Counted from the stretch's first letter, positions 1 through 9,135 are shown. The stretch: DNA of 64,000 bases from Virgisporangium aurantiacum (GCF_016863635.1 NZ_BOPG01000004.1:108210-172209); one strand, 5' to 3'. Numbers and translations: made by a program. The notes: generated by a model from the letters alone, not told the origin.

Positions 1-1
1 C

Positions 2-1015
2 GTGCAGCGGTTCATCGAGCAGGCCGCCGCCGACCCGAACGTGCTGGCGATCAAGCAGACGCTGTACCGCACGTCGGGTGACTCGCCGATCGTCGACGCG
101 CTGGTCGACGCCGCGGCGTCCGGCAAGCAGGTGGTGGTGCTCGTCGAGTTGAAGGCCCGCTTCGACGAGCAGGCCAACATCGGCTGGGCGCGGATGCTGG
201 AGCGGGCCGGCTGCCACGTCGTCTACGGGTTGGTGGGTCTCAAGACGCACTGCAAGACGGCGCTGGTGGTGCGGCAGGAGGGCAACCAGATCCGCCGCTA
301 CTGCCACATCGGCACCGGCAACTACCACCCGAAGACCGCCCGCATGTACGAGGACTTCGGCCTGCTGACCGCCGACACCGAGGTGGGTGCCGACCTCACC
401 GACCTGTTCAACGTGCTCACCGGGTACAGCCGGCAGACCGCGTACCGGCGGCTCATGGTCGCGCCGCACGGTGTGCGCAGCGGCCTCATCGAACGGATCG
501 AACGCGAGGCCGAGCAGGCCGCGGCGGGTACGCCGGGCCTGGTGCAGATCAAGACGAACGCGCTCGTCGACGAGGAGATCATCGACGCGCTGTACCGGGC
601 GAGCCAGGCCGGGGTGAAGGTCGACCTGGTGGTCCGCGGGATCTGCACGCTCAAGCCGCAGGTGCCGGGGCTGTCGGAGAACATCCGGGTGCGCTCGATC
701 CTCGGCCGGTTCCTGGAGCACTCGCGGGTGTTCCGGTTCGGCGCCGACGGCGAGACCGCCGAGTGGTGGATCGGCTCGGCCGACCTCATGCACCGCAACC
801 TCGACCGGCGCGTCGAGGCGCTCGTCCGGGTGACCGACGCCGACGCCCGCGAGCACCTGGGCCGGATAATCACCCTGTGCATGAGCGGGGAGACCAGCGC
901 GTTCGAACTGCATGCCGACGGTGAATGGCGGCGACGCGTCGCCGATCCCGACGGTGGACCGCTGCAGAACCCGCAGGAGGCGTTGATCCGTCGCATCGTC
1001 GGCAGGGGTGACTGA
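2..1015 (+). CDS. ppk1: Polyphosphate kinase 1, C-terminal part (5' end outside window)
   Basis: Makes polyphosphate reversibly from ATP. The gene is cut by the window edge, so only the last ~337 codons are present; family members are about 700 residues. The visible part covers the two PLD-like C-terminal catalytic domains. His83 in THCK and His102 in [10 protein letters not shown] are 19 residues apart, exactly the spacing of the paired catalytic histidines of E. coli PPK (H435 and H454), so the active site is intact. The GTG at base 2 is probably an internal Val codon and not the real start. The stop abuts the next start codon, giving an operon with the CYTH/CHAD and Nudix genes. Identification is very secure. 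Confidence 0.96.
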   Translation: MQRFIEQAAADPNVLAIKQTLYRTSGDSPIVDALVDAAASGKQVVVLVELKARFDEQANIGWARMLERAGCHVVYGLVGLKTHCKTALVVRQEGNQIRRYCHIGTGNYHPKTARMYEDFGLLTADTEVGADLTDLFNVLTGYSRQTAYRRLMVAPHGVRSGLIERIEREAEQAAAGTPGLVQIKTNALVDEEIIDALYRASQAGVKVDLVVRGICTLKPQVPGLSENIRVRSILGRFLEHSRVFRFGADGETAEWWIGSADLMHRNLDRRVEALVRVTDADAREHLGRIITLCMSGETSAFELHADGEWRRRVADPDGGPLQNPQEALIRRIVGRGD

Positions 1016-2563
1016 ATGCTGGAAGAGGAGCGCAAGTACGACGTCGACACGGCTTTCCGGTTGCCGTTGTTGACCGAGGCGCTGCCGAAGGGCGGCACGG
1101 TCGTCCCGTTGCCGCCGAAGACGCTGCGCGCGACCTACTACGACACCGAGACCGCGCGGTTGGCCCGCGCCGGCATCTCCGTGCGGTACCGCAGCGGCGA
1201 ACGCGGCAAGCCGCCGTGGACGGTCAAGCTGCCGACGTCGGGCGCGGCCGAGGCGCGCGACGAGATCAACCGCGACGGCACCAAGGGGACGATGCCGGCC
1301 GAGCTGGTGACCCTGCTGACCGCGTACCACCGGGGCGCGCCGCTCGTTCCGGCGGTCACCATCCGCACGGTGCGCCGGGCGTACGAGTTGCGCAGCCGCA
1401 CCGGTGAGGTGCTCGTCGAGGTCGCCGACGACACGGTCAGCGTGCTCGACGGCCGCGACGTCACCTCGCAGTTCCGCGAGATCGAGGTGGAACGCAAGGA
1501 AGGCGGCACCAAACTGCTCGACCGGATCGAGGCGATCCTGGTCGACGCCGGCGCGAACCGGGGCGCGTTCCTCCCCAAGCACGCCCGCGCGATGGGCGAG
1601 CGGGCCGCCGCACCGCCCGATCTGACCCCGCCGACCGCTCCGTCGTCGGGGGGCCGGCCGACCGCCGGCGACATCGTGGTCACCGCGGTGCGCAAGCACA
1701 TCGAGAAGATCTTTCAAGCCGATCCGTACCTGCGCCTGCGCACCGCGATGCCGGACGGCGACACCCCCGTGCACCAGATGCGGGTCGGCTGCCGCCGGTT
1801 GCGCAGCGACCTCCGTACGTTCAAACCGCTGCTGGACCCCCAGTGGTCCGACAACCTGCGGGCCGGCGCGAGCTGGCTGGCCGAGGTGCTGGGGGTCGCC
1901 CGCGACGCCGAGGTGCTCCGGGAACGGTTGCAGCGCACGGCCGGCGCCGATCCGGTCGCGCCGCTCGACCCGGCGGCCGTCGCCCGGTTCGACGCCGACC
2001 TCGCCGCCCGGCACGAGGACGCGTTGCAGGCGCTGGAGAACGTGCTCGGCTCGGAGCGGTACGCCACGCTCCTCGACGTCCTCGTGGAGGCCGCGCGCGA
2101 ACCGCAACTGGGCGCGGCGGCCGAGGAGAAGGCGGACGTCGCCCTCACGAGGCTGGTGGCCCGGCCGTGGCGGCAGCTCAGCACCTCCGGCCGCGGCCGG
2201 GTCGGCGCCGGCGACCTCGACGTGCTCGGCCTCGACGACGACTGGCACTCGGTGCGGATCCGGGCCAAGCGCGCCCGGTACGCTGTCGAGTCCGTCGCCA
2301 AGCTGATCGGTGGCTCCGCCGCCGCGCTGGGTGAATCGTTGACGGAGGTACAGGAACTGCTCGGGGAGCACCAGGACGCGGCGATCGCGGCCGAGACGTG
2401 GTTGGCGATCGCGCGGTCCGATGTGGACGATCACGCGCTCGCGGTGGCCGCCGGCCGGTTGGTCGAGCGGGAACGGGCGGCGGTGCGCCGCGCCCGCGAG
2501 CGGTTCCCGGCCGCGTGGGCGCTCGCCGACACCCCGGAACACACCGGCTGGCTGCGCTCGTGA
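1016..2563 (+). CDS. CYTH-CHAD domain protein (polyphosphate-associated)
   Basis: 515 residues with an N-terminal CYTH (triphosphate tunnel metalloenzyme) domain and a C-terminal CHAD domain. The CYTH signature ExExK is seen as E3-E4-E5-R6-K7, and several later charged strands fit the tunnel fold. The CHAD half starts near residue 222 with a VHQMRVGCRRLRSDLRTF-type helix bearing the conserved His and Arg/Lys residues thought to bind polyphosphate. CYTH enzymes hydrolyse triphosphate-type substrates; the substrate here is not known. The ATG directly follows the ppk1 stop with no gap, and its own stop overlaps the next GTG start, so the three genes are translationally coupled. A role in polyphosphate turnover or binding is inferred from domains and context. 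Confidence 0.93.
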   Translation: MLEEERKYDVDTAFRLPLLTEALPKGGTVVPLPPKTLRATYYDTETARLARAGISVRYRSGERGKPPWTVKLPTSGAAEARDEINRDGTKGTMPAELVTLLTAYHRGAPLVPAVTIRTVRRAYELRSRTGEVLVEVADDTVSVLDGRDVTSQFREIEVERKEGGTKLLDRIEAILVDAGANRGAFLPKHARAMGERAAAPPDLTPPTAPSSGGRPTAGDIVVTAVRKHIEKIFQADPYLRLRTAMPDGDTPVHQMRVGCRRLRSDLRTFKPLLDPQWSDNLRAGASWLAEVLGVARDAEVLRERLQRTAGADPVAPLDPAAVARFDADLAARHEDALQALENVLGSERYATLLDVLVEAAREPQLGAAAEEKADVALTRLVARPWRQLSTSGRGRVGAGDLDVLGLDDDWHSVRIRAKRARYAVESVAKLIGGSAAALGESLTEVQELLGEHQDAAIAAETWLAIARSDVDDHALAVAAGRLVERERAAVRRARERFPAAWALADTPEHTGWLRS

Positions 2564-3438
2564 ACCAGATCGTTCTGGCCGCCGGCGGGGTGGTGTACCG
2601 GTGGCGTCCGGAGGGCGACGCCGAGATCCTGCTGGTGCACCGCCCGCGGTACGACGACTGGAGCCTGCCCAAGGGAAAGCTCGACCCGGGCGAGCACCGG
2701 CTGACGGCCGCGGTGCGCGAGGTACACGAGGAGACGGGCGTCCGGGGTGTGCCGCAGGCGCGGCTGCGCTCGGTCAGCTACCTCACCGGCGACCCCGGCG
2801 TGGAGAAGCAGGTCGAGTACTGGTCGATGCGCTGCTCCGCCGACCACGGCCACGAGCCCGACCACGAGGTCGACGTCCTGCAGTGGGTGCCACTGGCGAC
2901 GGCCCGCGACCGCCTGACCTACGCGCACGACCGCGGCGTGGTGGCCTCGTTCGTGGCCCTTCCGCCGGTCACCGGCGTGGTGGTGCTGGTGCGGCACGCC
3001 CATGCCGGCCGCCGCGAGGGCTGGTCGGGCCCCGACGACGAACGCCCCCTCGACGAGAACGGACGCCGCGACGCGGAGACCGCCGCGCCGCTGCTGACCC
3101 TGTTCGAGCCGGAGCGCGTGCTCAGCGCGCCGGCCGTGCGGTGCCGCGACACCGTCGCCCCGGCGGCGGAACGGCTCGGATTGCGCCTTGAGGTCGACGG
3201 ACGCTTCGCGGAGGCCGGAGACCCCGAGGAGGCACTGCACGCGCTGCAGGAGCTCGCTCAGGCCACGCAGGCGGCCGTTGTGTGCAGCCAGGGCGGGCTG
3301 ATCCGGCCGCTGATCGCGTCCGTCCGCCCGGGCGGCGAGCCGCCCACCCCCAAGGGCACGGCGTGGGTGCTGGCGTTCGCGGCGTCCGGCGAGATCGCGT
3401 CGACCGCCCATCTGGATCTGAGAACCCCGGCCGTCTAG
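2560..3438 (+). CDS. mutT1: Nudix hydrolase fused to histidine phosphatase (MutT1-like)
   Basis: 292 residues. The N-terminal Nudix domain has a complete box from G39 to V61 (GKLDPGE...REVHEETGV). The C-terminal histidine phosphatase (SixA-like) domain carries the RHG-type motif VRHAHAG with catalytic His146. This two-domain layout is that of mycobacterial MutT1, which degrades 8-oxo-GTP and diadenosine polyphosphates and also sits beside ppk in M. tuberculosis. The start is the GTG at 2560, which overlaps the stop of the upstream gene (GTGA); an in-frame extension upstream lies inside the CYTH/CHAD gene and lacks Nudix similarity. A sanitising role for oxidised nucleotides is inferred from the family. 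Confidence 0.92.
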   Translation: MNQIVLAAGGVVYRWRPEGDAEILLVHRPRYDDWSLPKGKLDPGEHRLTAAVREVHEETGVRGVPQARLRSVSYLTGDPGVEKQVEYWSMRCSADHGHEPDHEVDVLQWVPLATARDRLTYAHDRGVVASFVALPPVTGVVVLVRHAHAGRREGWSGPDDERPLDENGRRDAETAAPLLTLFEPERVLSAPAVRCRDTVAPAAERLGLRLEVDGRFAEAGDPEEALHALQELAQATQAAVVCSQGGLIRPLIASVRPGGEPPTPKGTAWVLAFAASGEIASTAHLDLRTPAV

Positions 3439-3536
3439 TACCGCTGGCGTCACCGCGGAGACGGGTGTTGCCGTCACTGTGTTCATCCGGCCTCTCCGGC
3501 ACGCTCGTCCACAACGGATCGAGCGGGAGGAATGCC

Positions 3537-4751
3537 ATGTCGGGGAGACGCGTCATCGGTCGTCGAGTGGTTCTGGGCGGCGCCGTCGGAAGCGCCGTGG
3601 GTATCGCCCTTCCGGGTCTGGCCGGGCCGGCTCTCGCGTCGGGTGCCGACGACCTCGTCGCGTTCCGGCGCGACCTGCACAGCCATCCGGAGACCGCGGG
3701 CAACGAGGTGCGCACCGCCGGCCTCGTGGCGCGCCGGCTCCGTGCGGCCGGCCTCGAGGTCACCACGGGCATCGGTGGACACGGGGTGGTCGGTGTCCTC
3801 AGGGGCGCCCGGCGCGGCCGGACGGTCGCCTACCGGGCCGACATGGACGCCGTGCCGCCGAGCGGCCAGGTCGGCGGCGGTACGGAGGCGGCCCACCTGT
3901 GCGGCCACGACCTCCATACCACCATCGGGGTGGGAGTGGCGGAACTGCTCGCGCGCCGGCGGCGCAGGCTTTCCGGCACCGTGATGTTCGTCTTCCAGCC
4001 GGCCGAGGAGTCGCTCGCCGGCGCCGCCGCGATGCTCGCCGACGGTGTGTTCGACGCCGTCCGGCCGGCCGAGATCCACGCGTTGCACTGCGGCCCGTTC
4101 CCGGTCGGGCAGTTCGCGGTCATGCCCGGGTTCGGCCTGCCCGGCCAGGATCGCGGCGTCGTGACGCTCACCGGGCCCGACGCACCGGCCCGGGCACAGG
4201 CGCTGGCCACCGCGATCACAAACCTGAGAACGGTGTCTCAGCCCGCCACACCCGCCGACCTCGAACGCCTGGTGGCCGACCTGCAGACGCCGGGCACGCC
4301 GCTGGCCCGCTTCGTGTCCATCGGTGCACGAGCGGTGGACGCCCAGGTACAGGTCTCCTACCGATGCTGGCCCGAGAACCGTTACGAAGAGATTCGCGCG
4401 AGCATCACCCGCCTCGCGAACTCCTCTGGCCCGGCCTCGGTGGCATTTCCGACCGACCCTTTCCCCGCGATGGTGGTACCCGAACGGAACGGCCGGGAGC
4501 AGGCCGGTTTCCTCCGGCGGACGCTCGGCGCCAAGGGGGTGACCACGCTGCACGCCTCGGTACCGTTCAACGGCGAGGATTTCGCGCTCTTCCTCGACCG
4601 GATCCCCGGCACGTTCACCTTTGTCGGCGTCCGCCGCCCGGGTTCCCCGATAGAGACGGCCTATCCCCACTTCCCCACGTTCGACCCTGATGAGCAGGCC
4701 ATAGGCGTGGGAGTACGAACAATGTCCGCCTGGTTGAGCAGCCGGACCTGA
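3537..4751 (+). CDS. M20-family amidohydrolase/peptidase, probably exported
   Basis: 404 residues of the M20D aminoacylase/carboxypeptidase type. Metal-binding and catalytic motifs are present in order: DLHSHPE, LCGHDLHTT, FQPAEES, and a late NGEDFALF. The N terminus, with GRRVVLGG followed by a hydrophobic stretch ending PALAS, looks like a twin-arginine export signal with cleavage near residue 34, so the enzyme may act outside the membrane. The ATG at 3537 is chosen because GGGAGG lies 6 bases upstream. The gene ends in a strong hairpin shared with convergent hupB. The substrate is unknown; it could hydrolyse N-acyl amino acids or indole conjugates. Confidence 0.88.
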   Translation: MSGRRVIGRRVVLGGAVGSAVGIALPGLAGPALASGADDLVAFRRDLHSHPETAGNEVRTAGLVARRLRAAGLEVTTGIGGHGVVGVLRGARRGRTVAYRADMDAVPPSGQVGGGTEAAHLCGHDLHTTIGVGVAELLARRRRRLSGTVMFVFQPAEESLAGAAAMLADGVFDAVRPAEIHALHCGPFPVGQFAVMPGFGLPGQDRGVVTLTGPDAPARAQALATAITNLRTVSQPATPADLERLVADLQTPGTPLARFVSIGARAVDAQVQVSYRCWPENRYEEIRASITRLANSSGPASVAFPTDPFPAMVVPERNGREQAGFLRRTLGAKGVTTLHASVPFNGEDFALFLDRIPGTFTFVGVRRPGSPIETAYPHFPTFDPDEQAIGVGVRTMSAWLSSRT

Positions 4752-4761
4752 AGACGCGGCC

Positions 4762-4796
4762 GGGGGCCACAACTCCTGCAGTGAGTTGTGGCCCCC
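4762..4796. terminator. Bidirectional terminator between M20 gene and hupB
   Basis: Perfect 14-bp inverted repeat (GGGGGCCACAACTC / GAGTTGTGGCCCCC) with a 7-base loop, placed between two convergent genes. No long T-run follows on either strand, as is common for actinobacterial terminators. Confidence 0.85.
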
Positions 4797-4816
4797 GAGC
4801 CAGAAATCCGGAACTA

Positions 4817-5308
4817 CTAGGCCCGCTTGCGCGGAGCGGCCTTGGCGGTCGTGGTGCGCTTCGCCGGCGTGGCGGCCGCGCGAGTGGCCTTGGCCGTCGT
4901 CTTCTTGGCAGCCGTGGCCTTGGTGGCCGCGGCCTTCGTCGCCGGAGCCTTCTTGGCCGGCGCGGCCTTGCTGGCCGTCGCGGTGGTCTTCTTGGCGGCG
5001 GCGGTCTTCTTGGCCGCGGCGACCTTCGGGACCTTGCCGCTGGCAACCAGCTCACGGAACCCGGCACCCGGACGGAACGCCGGGACCGAGGTCTTCTTCA
5101 CCTTCACCGCTTCGCCGGTGCGGGGGTTGCGGGCGGTTCTGGCCGCACGAACCCGCTTCTCGAAGACACCGAAGCCGGTGATGGCAACGCGGTCGCCCTT
5201 GGTGACCGCGTTCTGGATCTCCTTCAGCACGGCGTCAAGGGCGGCAGTGGCCGCTTTCTTGTCTCCGAGACTGACGGCGAGCGCTTCAACGAGCTCGGCC
5301 TTGTTCAC
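4817..5308 (-). CDS. hupB: DNA-binding protein HU with lysine-rich tail
   Basis: 163 residues. The first ~95 residues are a standard HU fold ([11 protein letters not shown]... with [26 protein letters not shown] and the PAFRPG arm region). The rest is a low-complexity Lys/Ala/Thr tail with PAKK and TAKK repeats like the mycobacterial HupB/HLP tail, which adds non-specific DNA binding and is a target of acetylation and methylation in relatives. The GTG at 5308 is chosen because GGAGGAAG precedes it and the protein then begins exactly like other HU proteins; a longer in-frame extension is unlikely. It lies next to leuD as in M. tuberculosis and is expected to be highly expressed. Confidence 0.95.
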   Translation of the reverse strand: MNKAELVEALAVSLGDKKAATAALDAVLKEIQNAVTKGDRVAITGFGVFEKRVRAARTARNPRTGEAVKVKKTSVPAFRPGAGFRELVASGKVPKVAAAKKTAAAKKTTATASKAAPAKKAPATKAAATKATAAKKTTAKATRAAATPAKRTTTAKAAPRKRA

Positions 5309-5451
5309 GTTCTTCCTCCGATACACAGTGGCTGGACTCGCGCGAGTCATCCCTTCGCGCAACGTATGGCCCTTGTGAGCAGGATACAAACATAAAGCGG
5401 AAAAGAAATCCTTGTGTCCTAACGAATTTCTCGCCGAGGCCCGCTGAAAGC
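5309..5451 (-). promoter_or_regulatory. AT-rich upstream region of hupB
   Basis: The 143 bases between leuD and hupB contain a stretch (about 5381-5430) much richer in A and T than its surroundings, as expected for a strong promoter of a nucleoid protein. A candidate -10 (TATCCT on the minus strand, 5381-5386) is visible, but no convincing -35 pairs with it. The strong ribosome binding site GGAGGAAG lies at the hupB-proximal end. Confidence 0.4.
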
Positions 5452-6039
5452 CTAGGAAACGACCGGAAACCAGGTCTCCCGGGTGCCCTCGAAGGCGTCG
5501 ATCGAGGCCTCGTGGCGCAGCGTCAGGCCGATGTCGTCGAGCCCTTCGAGCAGCCGCCAGCGGCTGAAATCGTCGAGCGGAAAGTCCCAGGACCGTTGTC
5601 CCACAACGACTTTGCGACTTTCAAGATCGACGGTTACCGATACCTTCGGGTCGGCCTCAATGGTGTCCCACAGCTCCGTGACGGCCTCGGCGGGTAGCTC
5701 CACGGGCAGCAGCCCGCCCTTGAGGGAGTTCCCCCGAAAAATATCCCCGAAACGGGGAGCCACAACTGCCCGGAAGCCCCAGTCCTGCAGGGCCCAGACG
5801 GCGTGCTCCCGCGACGAGCCGGTGCCGAACTCGGGTCCGGCCACCAGGATCGTGGCCCCGACGTAGGCCTGGTCGTTCAACACGAAGGCCGGATCGCCGC
5901 GCCAGGCGTTGAAGAGGCCGTCGGCGAAACCGGTGCGGGTGACCCGCTTCAGGTACTCCGCCGGGATGATCTGGTCGGTGTCCACGTTGGACCGCCTGAG
6001 CGGCACAGCCGTTCCAGTGTGGACGGTGAACTTCTCCAT
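5452..6039 (-). CDS. leuD: 3-isopropylmalate dehydratase small subunit
   Basis: 195 residues, the usual length. It begins [31 protein letters not shown], with the conserved NVDTDQIIP motif, followed by [17 protein letters not shown] and [17 protein letters not shown], all diagnostic of LeuD swivelling domains. It pairs with LeuC to isomerise 2- to 3-isopropylmalate in leucine synthesis; in an organism with CimA the same enzyme also isomerises citramalate for isoleucine. The ATG at 6039 follows GGGAGA. It is 11 bases downstream of leuC and clearly cotranscribed with it. Confidence 0.97.
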   Translation of the reverse strand: MEKFTVHTGTAVPLRRSNVDTDQIIPAEYLKRVTRTGFADGLFNAWRGDPAFVLNDQAYVGATILVAGPEFGTGSSREHAVWALQDWGFRAVVAPRFGDIFRGNSLKGGLLPVELPAEAVTELWDTIEADPKVSVTVDLESRKVVVGQRSWDFPLDDFSRWRLLEGLDDIGLTLRHEASIDAFEGTRETWFPVVS

Positions 6040-6050
6040 CGTGATCTCCC

Positions 6051-7454
6051 TTACAGATCCGCGGGTGCGGCGAGGTGACCGGCCACAGCGGTCGCCGCGG
6101 CCACCGGCGGCGACACCAGGTGGGTGCGTCCGCCGCGGCCCTGGCGTCCCTCGAAGTTGCGGTTCGACGTGGACGCCGAGCGCTGGCCGGGCTTCAGCGT
6201 GTCGGGGTTCATGCCGAGGCACATCGAGCACCCGGCGAACCGCCACTCCGCGCCCGCCGCGGTGAACACCTCGTGCAGGCCCTCCTCCTCGGCTCGCGCC
6301 CGCACCACCGCGGAGCCGGGAACCACCAACATCCTCACGCCGTCGGCGACCTTGCGCCCACGCAGGACGTCGGCGGCCGCGCGCAGATCCTCGATGCGGC
6401 CGTTGGTGCAGGAGCCGAGGAACACGACGTCGACGGAGATGTCGCGCAGCGGCGTGCCGGCCGTCAGGTCCATGTACTCCAGCGCGCGGGTGGCGGCCGT
6501 GCGGTCGACCGGGTCGGTGAACGACTCCGGGTCGGGCACGGTCGCGTCCAAGGGCGCGCCCTGCCCGGGGTTGGTGCCCCAGGTGACGAACGGCGTCAGT
6601 GTGGACGCGTCCAGCACCACCTCGGTGTCGAACACCGCACCTTCGTCGGTGCGCAGGCTCTCCCAGTAGGCGACCGCGGCGTCCCAGTCCTCCGGCGCGT
6701 GCTCGCGTCCCTTGAGATAGTCGTAGGTGGTCTGGTCCGGTGCGATGAGCCCGGCCTTGGCGCCCCACTCGATGCTCATGTTCGAGATCGTCATGCGGCC
6801 TTCCATCGAGAGCTTCTCGATGGCGGGGCCGCGGTACTCGACCACGTGCCCGCGTCCGCCGCCGGTGCCGACCTGCGTGATGAGCGTCAGCACGAGGTCC
6901 TTCGCGGTGACACCGTCCGGCAGTTCACCGGTGACGGTGACGGCCATCTGCTTCGGCTTCGCCTGCGGCAGCGTCTGCGTGGCCAGCACGTGCTCGACCT
7001 CGCTGGTGCCGATGCCGAACGCCAGCGCGCCGAACGCACCGTGCGTCGCGGTGTGCGAGTCGCCGCACACGATCGTCATGCCCGGCTGCGTGAGGCCCAA
7101 CTGCGGCCCGATCACGTGCACGATCCCCTGCTGCTCGTGCCCGAGCGGGTGCAGCCTGATCCCGAAGTCGGCGCAGTTCTTGCGCAGCGTCTCGATCTGC
7201 GTGCGCGAGATCGGATCGGAGATCGTGAGCAGGTTGTCGGTGGGCGTGTTGTGGTCCTCGGTGGCGATCGTCAGGTCCGGGCGGCGGACCGGACGGTTCG
7301 CCATCCGCAGGCCGTCGAACGCCTGTGGACTGGTGACCTCGTGCAACAGGTGCAGGTCGATGTAGAGCAGGTCCGGTTCCCCGTCGGCCTCGCGGACGAC
7401 GTGGGCGTCCCATACCTTCTGCGCGAGAGTGCGCGGTGACTGTTCTCCCGACAT
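6051..7454 (-). CDS. leuC: 3-isopropylmalate dehydratase large subunit
   Basis: 467 residues of the aconitase family. The three 4Fe-4S ligands are visible at Cys349 (FLGSCTNGR), Cys409 and Cys412 ([11 protein letters not shown]), matching E. coli LeuC within two positions. Works with LeuD. Transcript start can be predicted: on the minus strand TAGGAT (7461-7466) stands 6 bases before the ATG, giving a likely leaderless mRNA. That -10 box overlaps an imperfect palindrome shared with the divergent IclR-type regulator gene, so repression by that regulator is a reasonable inference. Confidence 0.97.
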   Translation of the reverse strand: MSGEQSPRTLAQKVWDAHVVREADGEPDLLYIDLHLLHEVTSPQAFDGLRMANRPVRRPDLTIATEDHNTPTDNLLTISDPISRTQIETLRKNCADFGIRLHPLGHEQQGIVHVIGPQLGLTQPGMTIVCGDSHTATHGAFGALAFGIGTSEVEHVLATQTLPQAKPKQMAVTVTGELPDGVTAKDLVLTLITQVGTGGGRGHVVEYRGPAIEKLSMEGRMTISNMSIEWGAKAGLIAPDQTTYDYLKGREHAPEDWDAAVAYWESLRTDEGAVFDTEVVLDASTLTPFVTWGTNPGQGAPLDATVPDPESFTDPVDRTAATRALEYMDLTAGTPLRDISVDVVFLGSCTNGRIEDLRAAADVLRGRKVADGVRMLVVPGSAVVRARAEEEGLHEVFTAAGAEWRFAGCSMCLGMNPDTLKPGQRSASTSNRNFEGRQGRGGRTHLVSPPVAAATAVAGHLAAPADL

Positions 7455-7462
7455 CTGGACAT

Positions 7463-7475
7463 CCTAAAATTTGGG
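7463..7475. promoter_or_regulatory. Candidate NdgR/LtbR operator between leuC and its divergent regulator
   Basis: CCTAAAATTTGGG is a 13-base imperfect palindrome (5 of 6 pairs match) in the 37-base gap between the two divergent starts. It overlaps the predicted leuC -10 (TAGGAT, minus strand) and a TAAAAT -10 candidate for the plus-strand regulator. IclR-family proteins bind palindromes of about this length. Assignment as the operator is inferred from position. Confidence 0.5.
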
Positions 7476-7491
7476 AGGTAAGTTTCGGCTT

Positions 7492-8190
7492 GTGGGACAC
7501 AGTATGAGCGGCGTCGGCGTCCTCGACAAGGCGGTGACCATCCTGGCCGCCTGCGTCGACGGCGCCAGCCTCGCGGAACTGGTCGAGCGAACCAAGCTCC
7601 CGCGGGCCACCGCGCACCGCCTCGCACAGGCGCTGGAGATCCACCGGATGCTCGTCCGCGACGCCCAGGGCCGCTGGCGCCCGGGGCCGCGGCTCGGCGA
7701 GTTGGCCAACGCCGCCCCCGACATCCTTCTCACCGCGGCCGAGCCGATCCTCACCGCCCTGCGCGACGCCACCGGCGAGAGCGCCCAGCTGTACCTGCGC
7801 CGGGCCGACGAACGCATCTGCGTGGCCGCCGCCGAACGCGCGAGCGGCCTCCGCGACACCGTCCCGATCGGCGCCGTCCTGCCGATGACCGCCGGCTCCG
7901 CCGCGCAGGTGCTGCTGGCGTGGGAGCCGCCGGAGGCCGTGATGCCGCTGCTCCCCCGCTGCAAGTTCACCGGCCGCACGCTGGCCGAGGTCCGCCGCCG
8001 CGGCTGGGCGCAGAGCGTCGCCGAACGCGAACCCGGCGTGGCAAGCGTTTCCGCCCCGATCCGCGACCGGACCGGCCGCGTCATCGCGTCGATCAGCGTG
8101 AGCGGCCCGATCGAACGGCTGGGCCGCCGCCCCGGCGACCGCCACGCGATGGCCGTGGTACGCGCCGGCCAACGCCTCTCGGGCCTCTGA
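7492..8190 (+). CDS. ndgR: IclR-family regulator of leucine biosynthesis (NdgR/LtbR/AreB type)
   Basis: 232 residues. An N-terminal winged helix-turn-helix (SGVGVLDKAVTIL... LPRATAHRLAQALE) is followed by an IclR effector domain (TGESAQLYLRRADERICVAAAERASGLRDTVPIG... REPGVASVSAPIRDRTGRVIASISVSGPIERL). The sequence closely resembles Streptomyces NdgR, and the position divergent to leuCD is that of NdgR, AreB, C. glutamicum LtbR and Rv2989, which control leucine and related amino acid genes. Start is uncertain: GTG 7492 gives an N terminus like NdgR, GGGAGG lies 13 bases upstream; ATG 7504 is the alternative. Confidence 0.9.
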   Translation: MGHSMSGVGVLDKAVTILAACVDGASLAELVERTKLPRATAHRLAQALEIHRMLVRDAQGRWRPGPRLGELANAAPDILLTAAEPILTALRDATGESAQLYLRRADERICVAAAERASGLRDTVPIGAVLPMTAGSAAQVLLAWEPPEAVMPLLPRCKFTGRTLAEVRRRGWAQSVAEREPGVASVSAPIRDRTGRVIASISVSGPIERLGRRPGDRHAMAVVRAGQRLSGL

Positions 8191-8199
8191 GGCCCGCGC

Positions 8200-8757
8200 T
8201 CACCCCGCCGGGATGAGGTTGGGCACCGGCCCGGTGAGCAGGTCGTCGAGCAGTGCCGTACCGCGCGGCACGTAGGTGGGTGAGCCGTCGGCACCCGTGC
8301 CGAGGCCGAAGAAGTGCACGGTGGCGGCGCCCTCGCGCTCGACCCGCCAGAAGTTCGGAATCTTCGCCGCGGCGTACTCACGCGGCTTGGTGTGCCGGTC
8401 GAGTTCCATCGAACCCGGCGACACGATCTCGATCGCCAGCAACACGTCGGCCGGCTCGATCCACACGGTGCGGACCGAACTCGGGGCGACCAGCACAACG
8501 ACGTCCGGGCTCCGACCAGAGTTGCCAACGCGGACTCCGGGGGTTGCGAGAACCCGCCCTTGATATCCGTTGGCGAACAACCAGGCGCTGATCCGGACGC
8601 TCATCTCCGCATGTTCGGCGTCGGGCGGAGGCATGATGAGGAGGTTCCCTTCCTGTAGCTCGTAGCGGTGGTCGGGATCGCGCTCGGCGAGTTCGGCGAC
8701 ATCGTCGAGAGTCAGCGGCCGCGCAGCGGCCGGTAGGCGCACACTCACAGTGGTCAT
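8200..8757 (-). CDS. Uma2-family putative restriction endonuclease-fold protein
   Basis: 185 residues of the Uma2 (DUF820) family, which has a PD-(D/E)xK nuclease fold. Visible motifs are the N-terminal LTLDDVAELAERDPDHRYELQEG helix-strand, RSPDVVVLV (catalytic Asp), LLAIEIVSPGS (catalytic Glu) and a downstream KPREYAAAKIPNFWRVE segment. Start ATG 8757 has a strong GAGGAGG site. It stands alone, convergent with ndgR. Uma2 genes are numerous in actinomycetes and cyanobacteria; their target is not known, and some may be transposon- or defence-related. Confidence 0.9.
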   Translation of the reverse strand: MTTVSVRLPAAARPLTLDDVAELAERDPDHRYELQEGNLLIMPPPDAEHAEMSVRISAWLFANGYQGRVLATPGVRVGNSGRSPDVVVLVAPSSVRTVWIEPADVLLAIEIVSPGSMELDRHTKPREYAAAKIPNFWRVEREGAATVHFFGLGTGADGSPTYVPRGTALLDDLLTGPVPNLIPAG

Positions 8758-8815
8758 CGCACCTCCTCTTCTGACACCTCACGATACCGGCCCAGCCGGT
8801 CGGATCGGAGATCGC

Positions 8816-8848
8816 AAAAGGCGCTCCCCGACCGAGTGGGAGAGCGCC
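8816..8848 (-). terminator. Rho-independent terminator of the tRNA operon
   Basis: On the minus strand GGCGCTCTCCC and GGGGAGCGCC form a stem with one bulge, followed by TTTT. It lies 10 bases downstream of tRNA-Glu and would end the Gln-Glu tRNA transcript. Confidence 0.75.
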
Positions 8849-8858
8849 GCACCATGTG

Positions 8859-8931
8859 TAGCCCCGAAGGGATTCGAACCCTCGCTACCGCCTTGAGAGG
8901 GCGGCGTCCTAGGCCGCTAGACGACGGGGCC
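8859..8931 (-). tRNA. tRNA-Glu(CTC)
   Basis: 73 bases on the minus strand. Acceptor arms GGCCCCG and CGGGGCT pair, the anticodon loop is CTCTCAA within a CCGCC/GGCGG stem (anticodon CTC), and the T arm contains GGTTCGAATCC. CCA is not encoded. It follows tRNA-Gln in one short transcript. Confidence 0.95.
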
Positions 8932-9000
8932 CTAGAAACTTGCCAGTCTGCTGTTGTTCCCGGCCAGAATATCAGGCCACCTCACGAACAACATCAGCCG

Positions 9001-9072
9001 CTGGGGTACCAGGACTCGAACCTAGACTAACTGAACCAGAATCAGTTGGGCTGCCAATTACCCCATACCCCA
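9001..9072 (-). tRNA. tRNA-Gln(CTG)
   Basis: 72 bases on the minus strand. Acceptor arms TGGGGTA and TACCCCA pair perfectly, the anticodon loop TTCTGGT gives anticodon CTG, the T arm contains GGTTCGAGTCC and the discriminator is G. CCA is not encoded. Confidence 0.95.
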
Positions 9073-9096
9073 TAGGCGCCGAAGCACCGGAGAGAA

Positions 9097-9125
9097 ACTG
9101 TACAGGGCGCCCCGCGCCCGGCCAA
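9097..9125 (-). promoter_or_regulatory. Predicted housekeeping promoter of the tRNA-Gln/tRNA-Glu operon
   Basis: On the minus strand TTGGCC (9120-9125) and TACAGT (9097-9102) are separated by exactly 17 bases, and the transcript would begin about 18 bases before the mature tRNA-Gln. This resembles principal-sigma promoters of actinobacteria. Confidence 0.55.
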
Positions 9126-9135
9126 ATCGGTTCCG

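Noticed and set aside
4781..5395. Plus-strand ORFs opposite hupB rich in Gly/Arg/Leu
   Set aside because: They mirror the Lys/Ala repeats of the HU tail on the other strand.
6075..7439. Long plus-strand ORF opposite leuC/leuD
   Set aside because: Arg/Val/Gly-rich frame shadow of leuC in a high-GC genome, with no family features; the minus strand is clearly coding.
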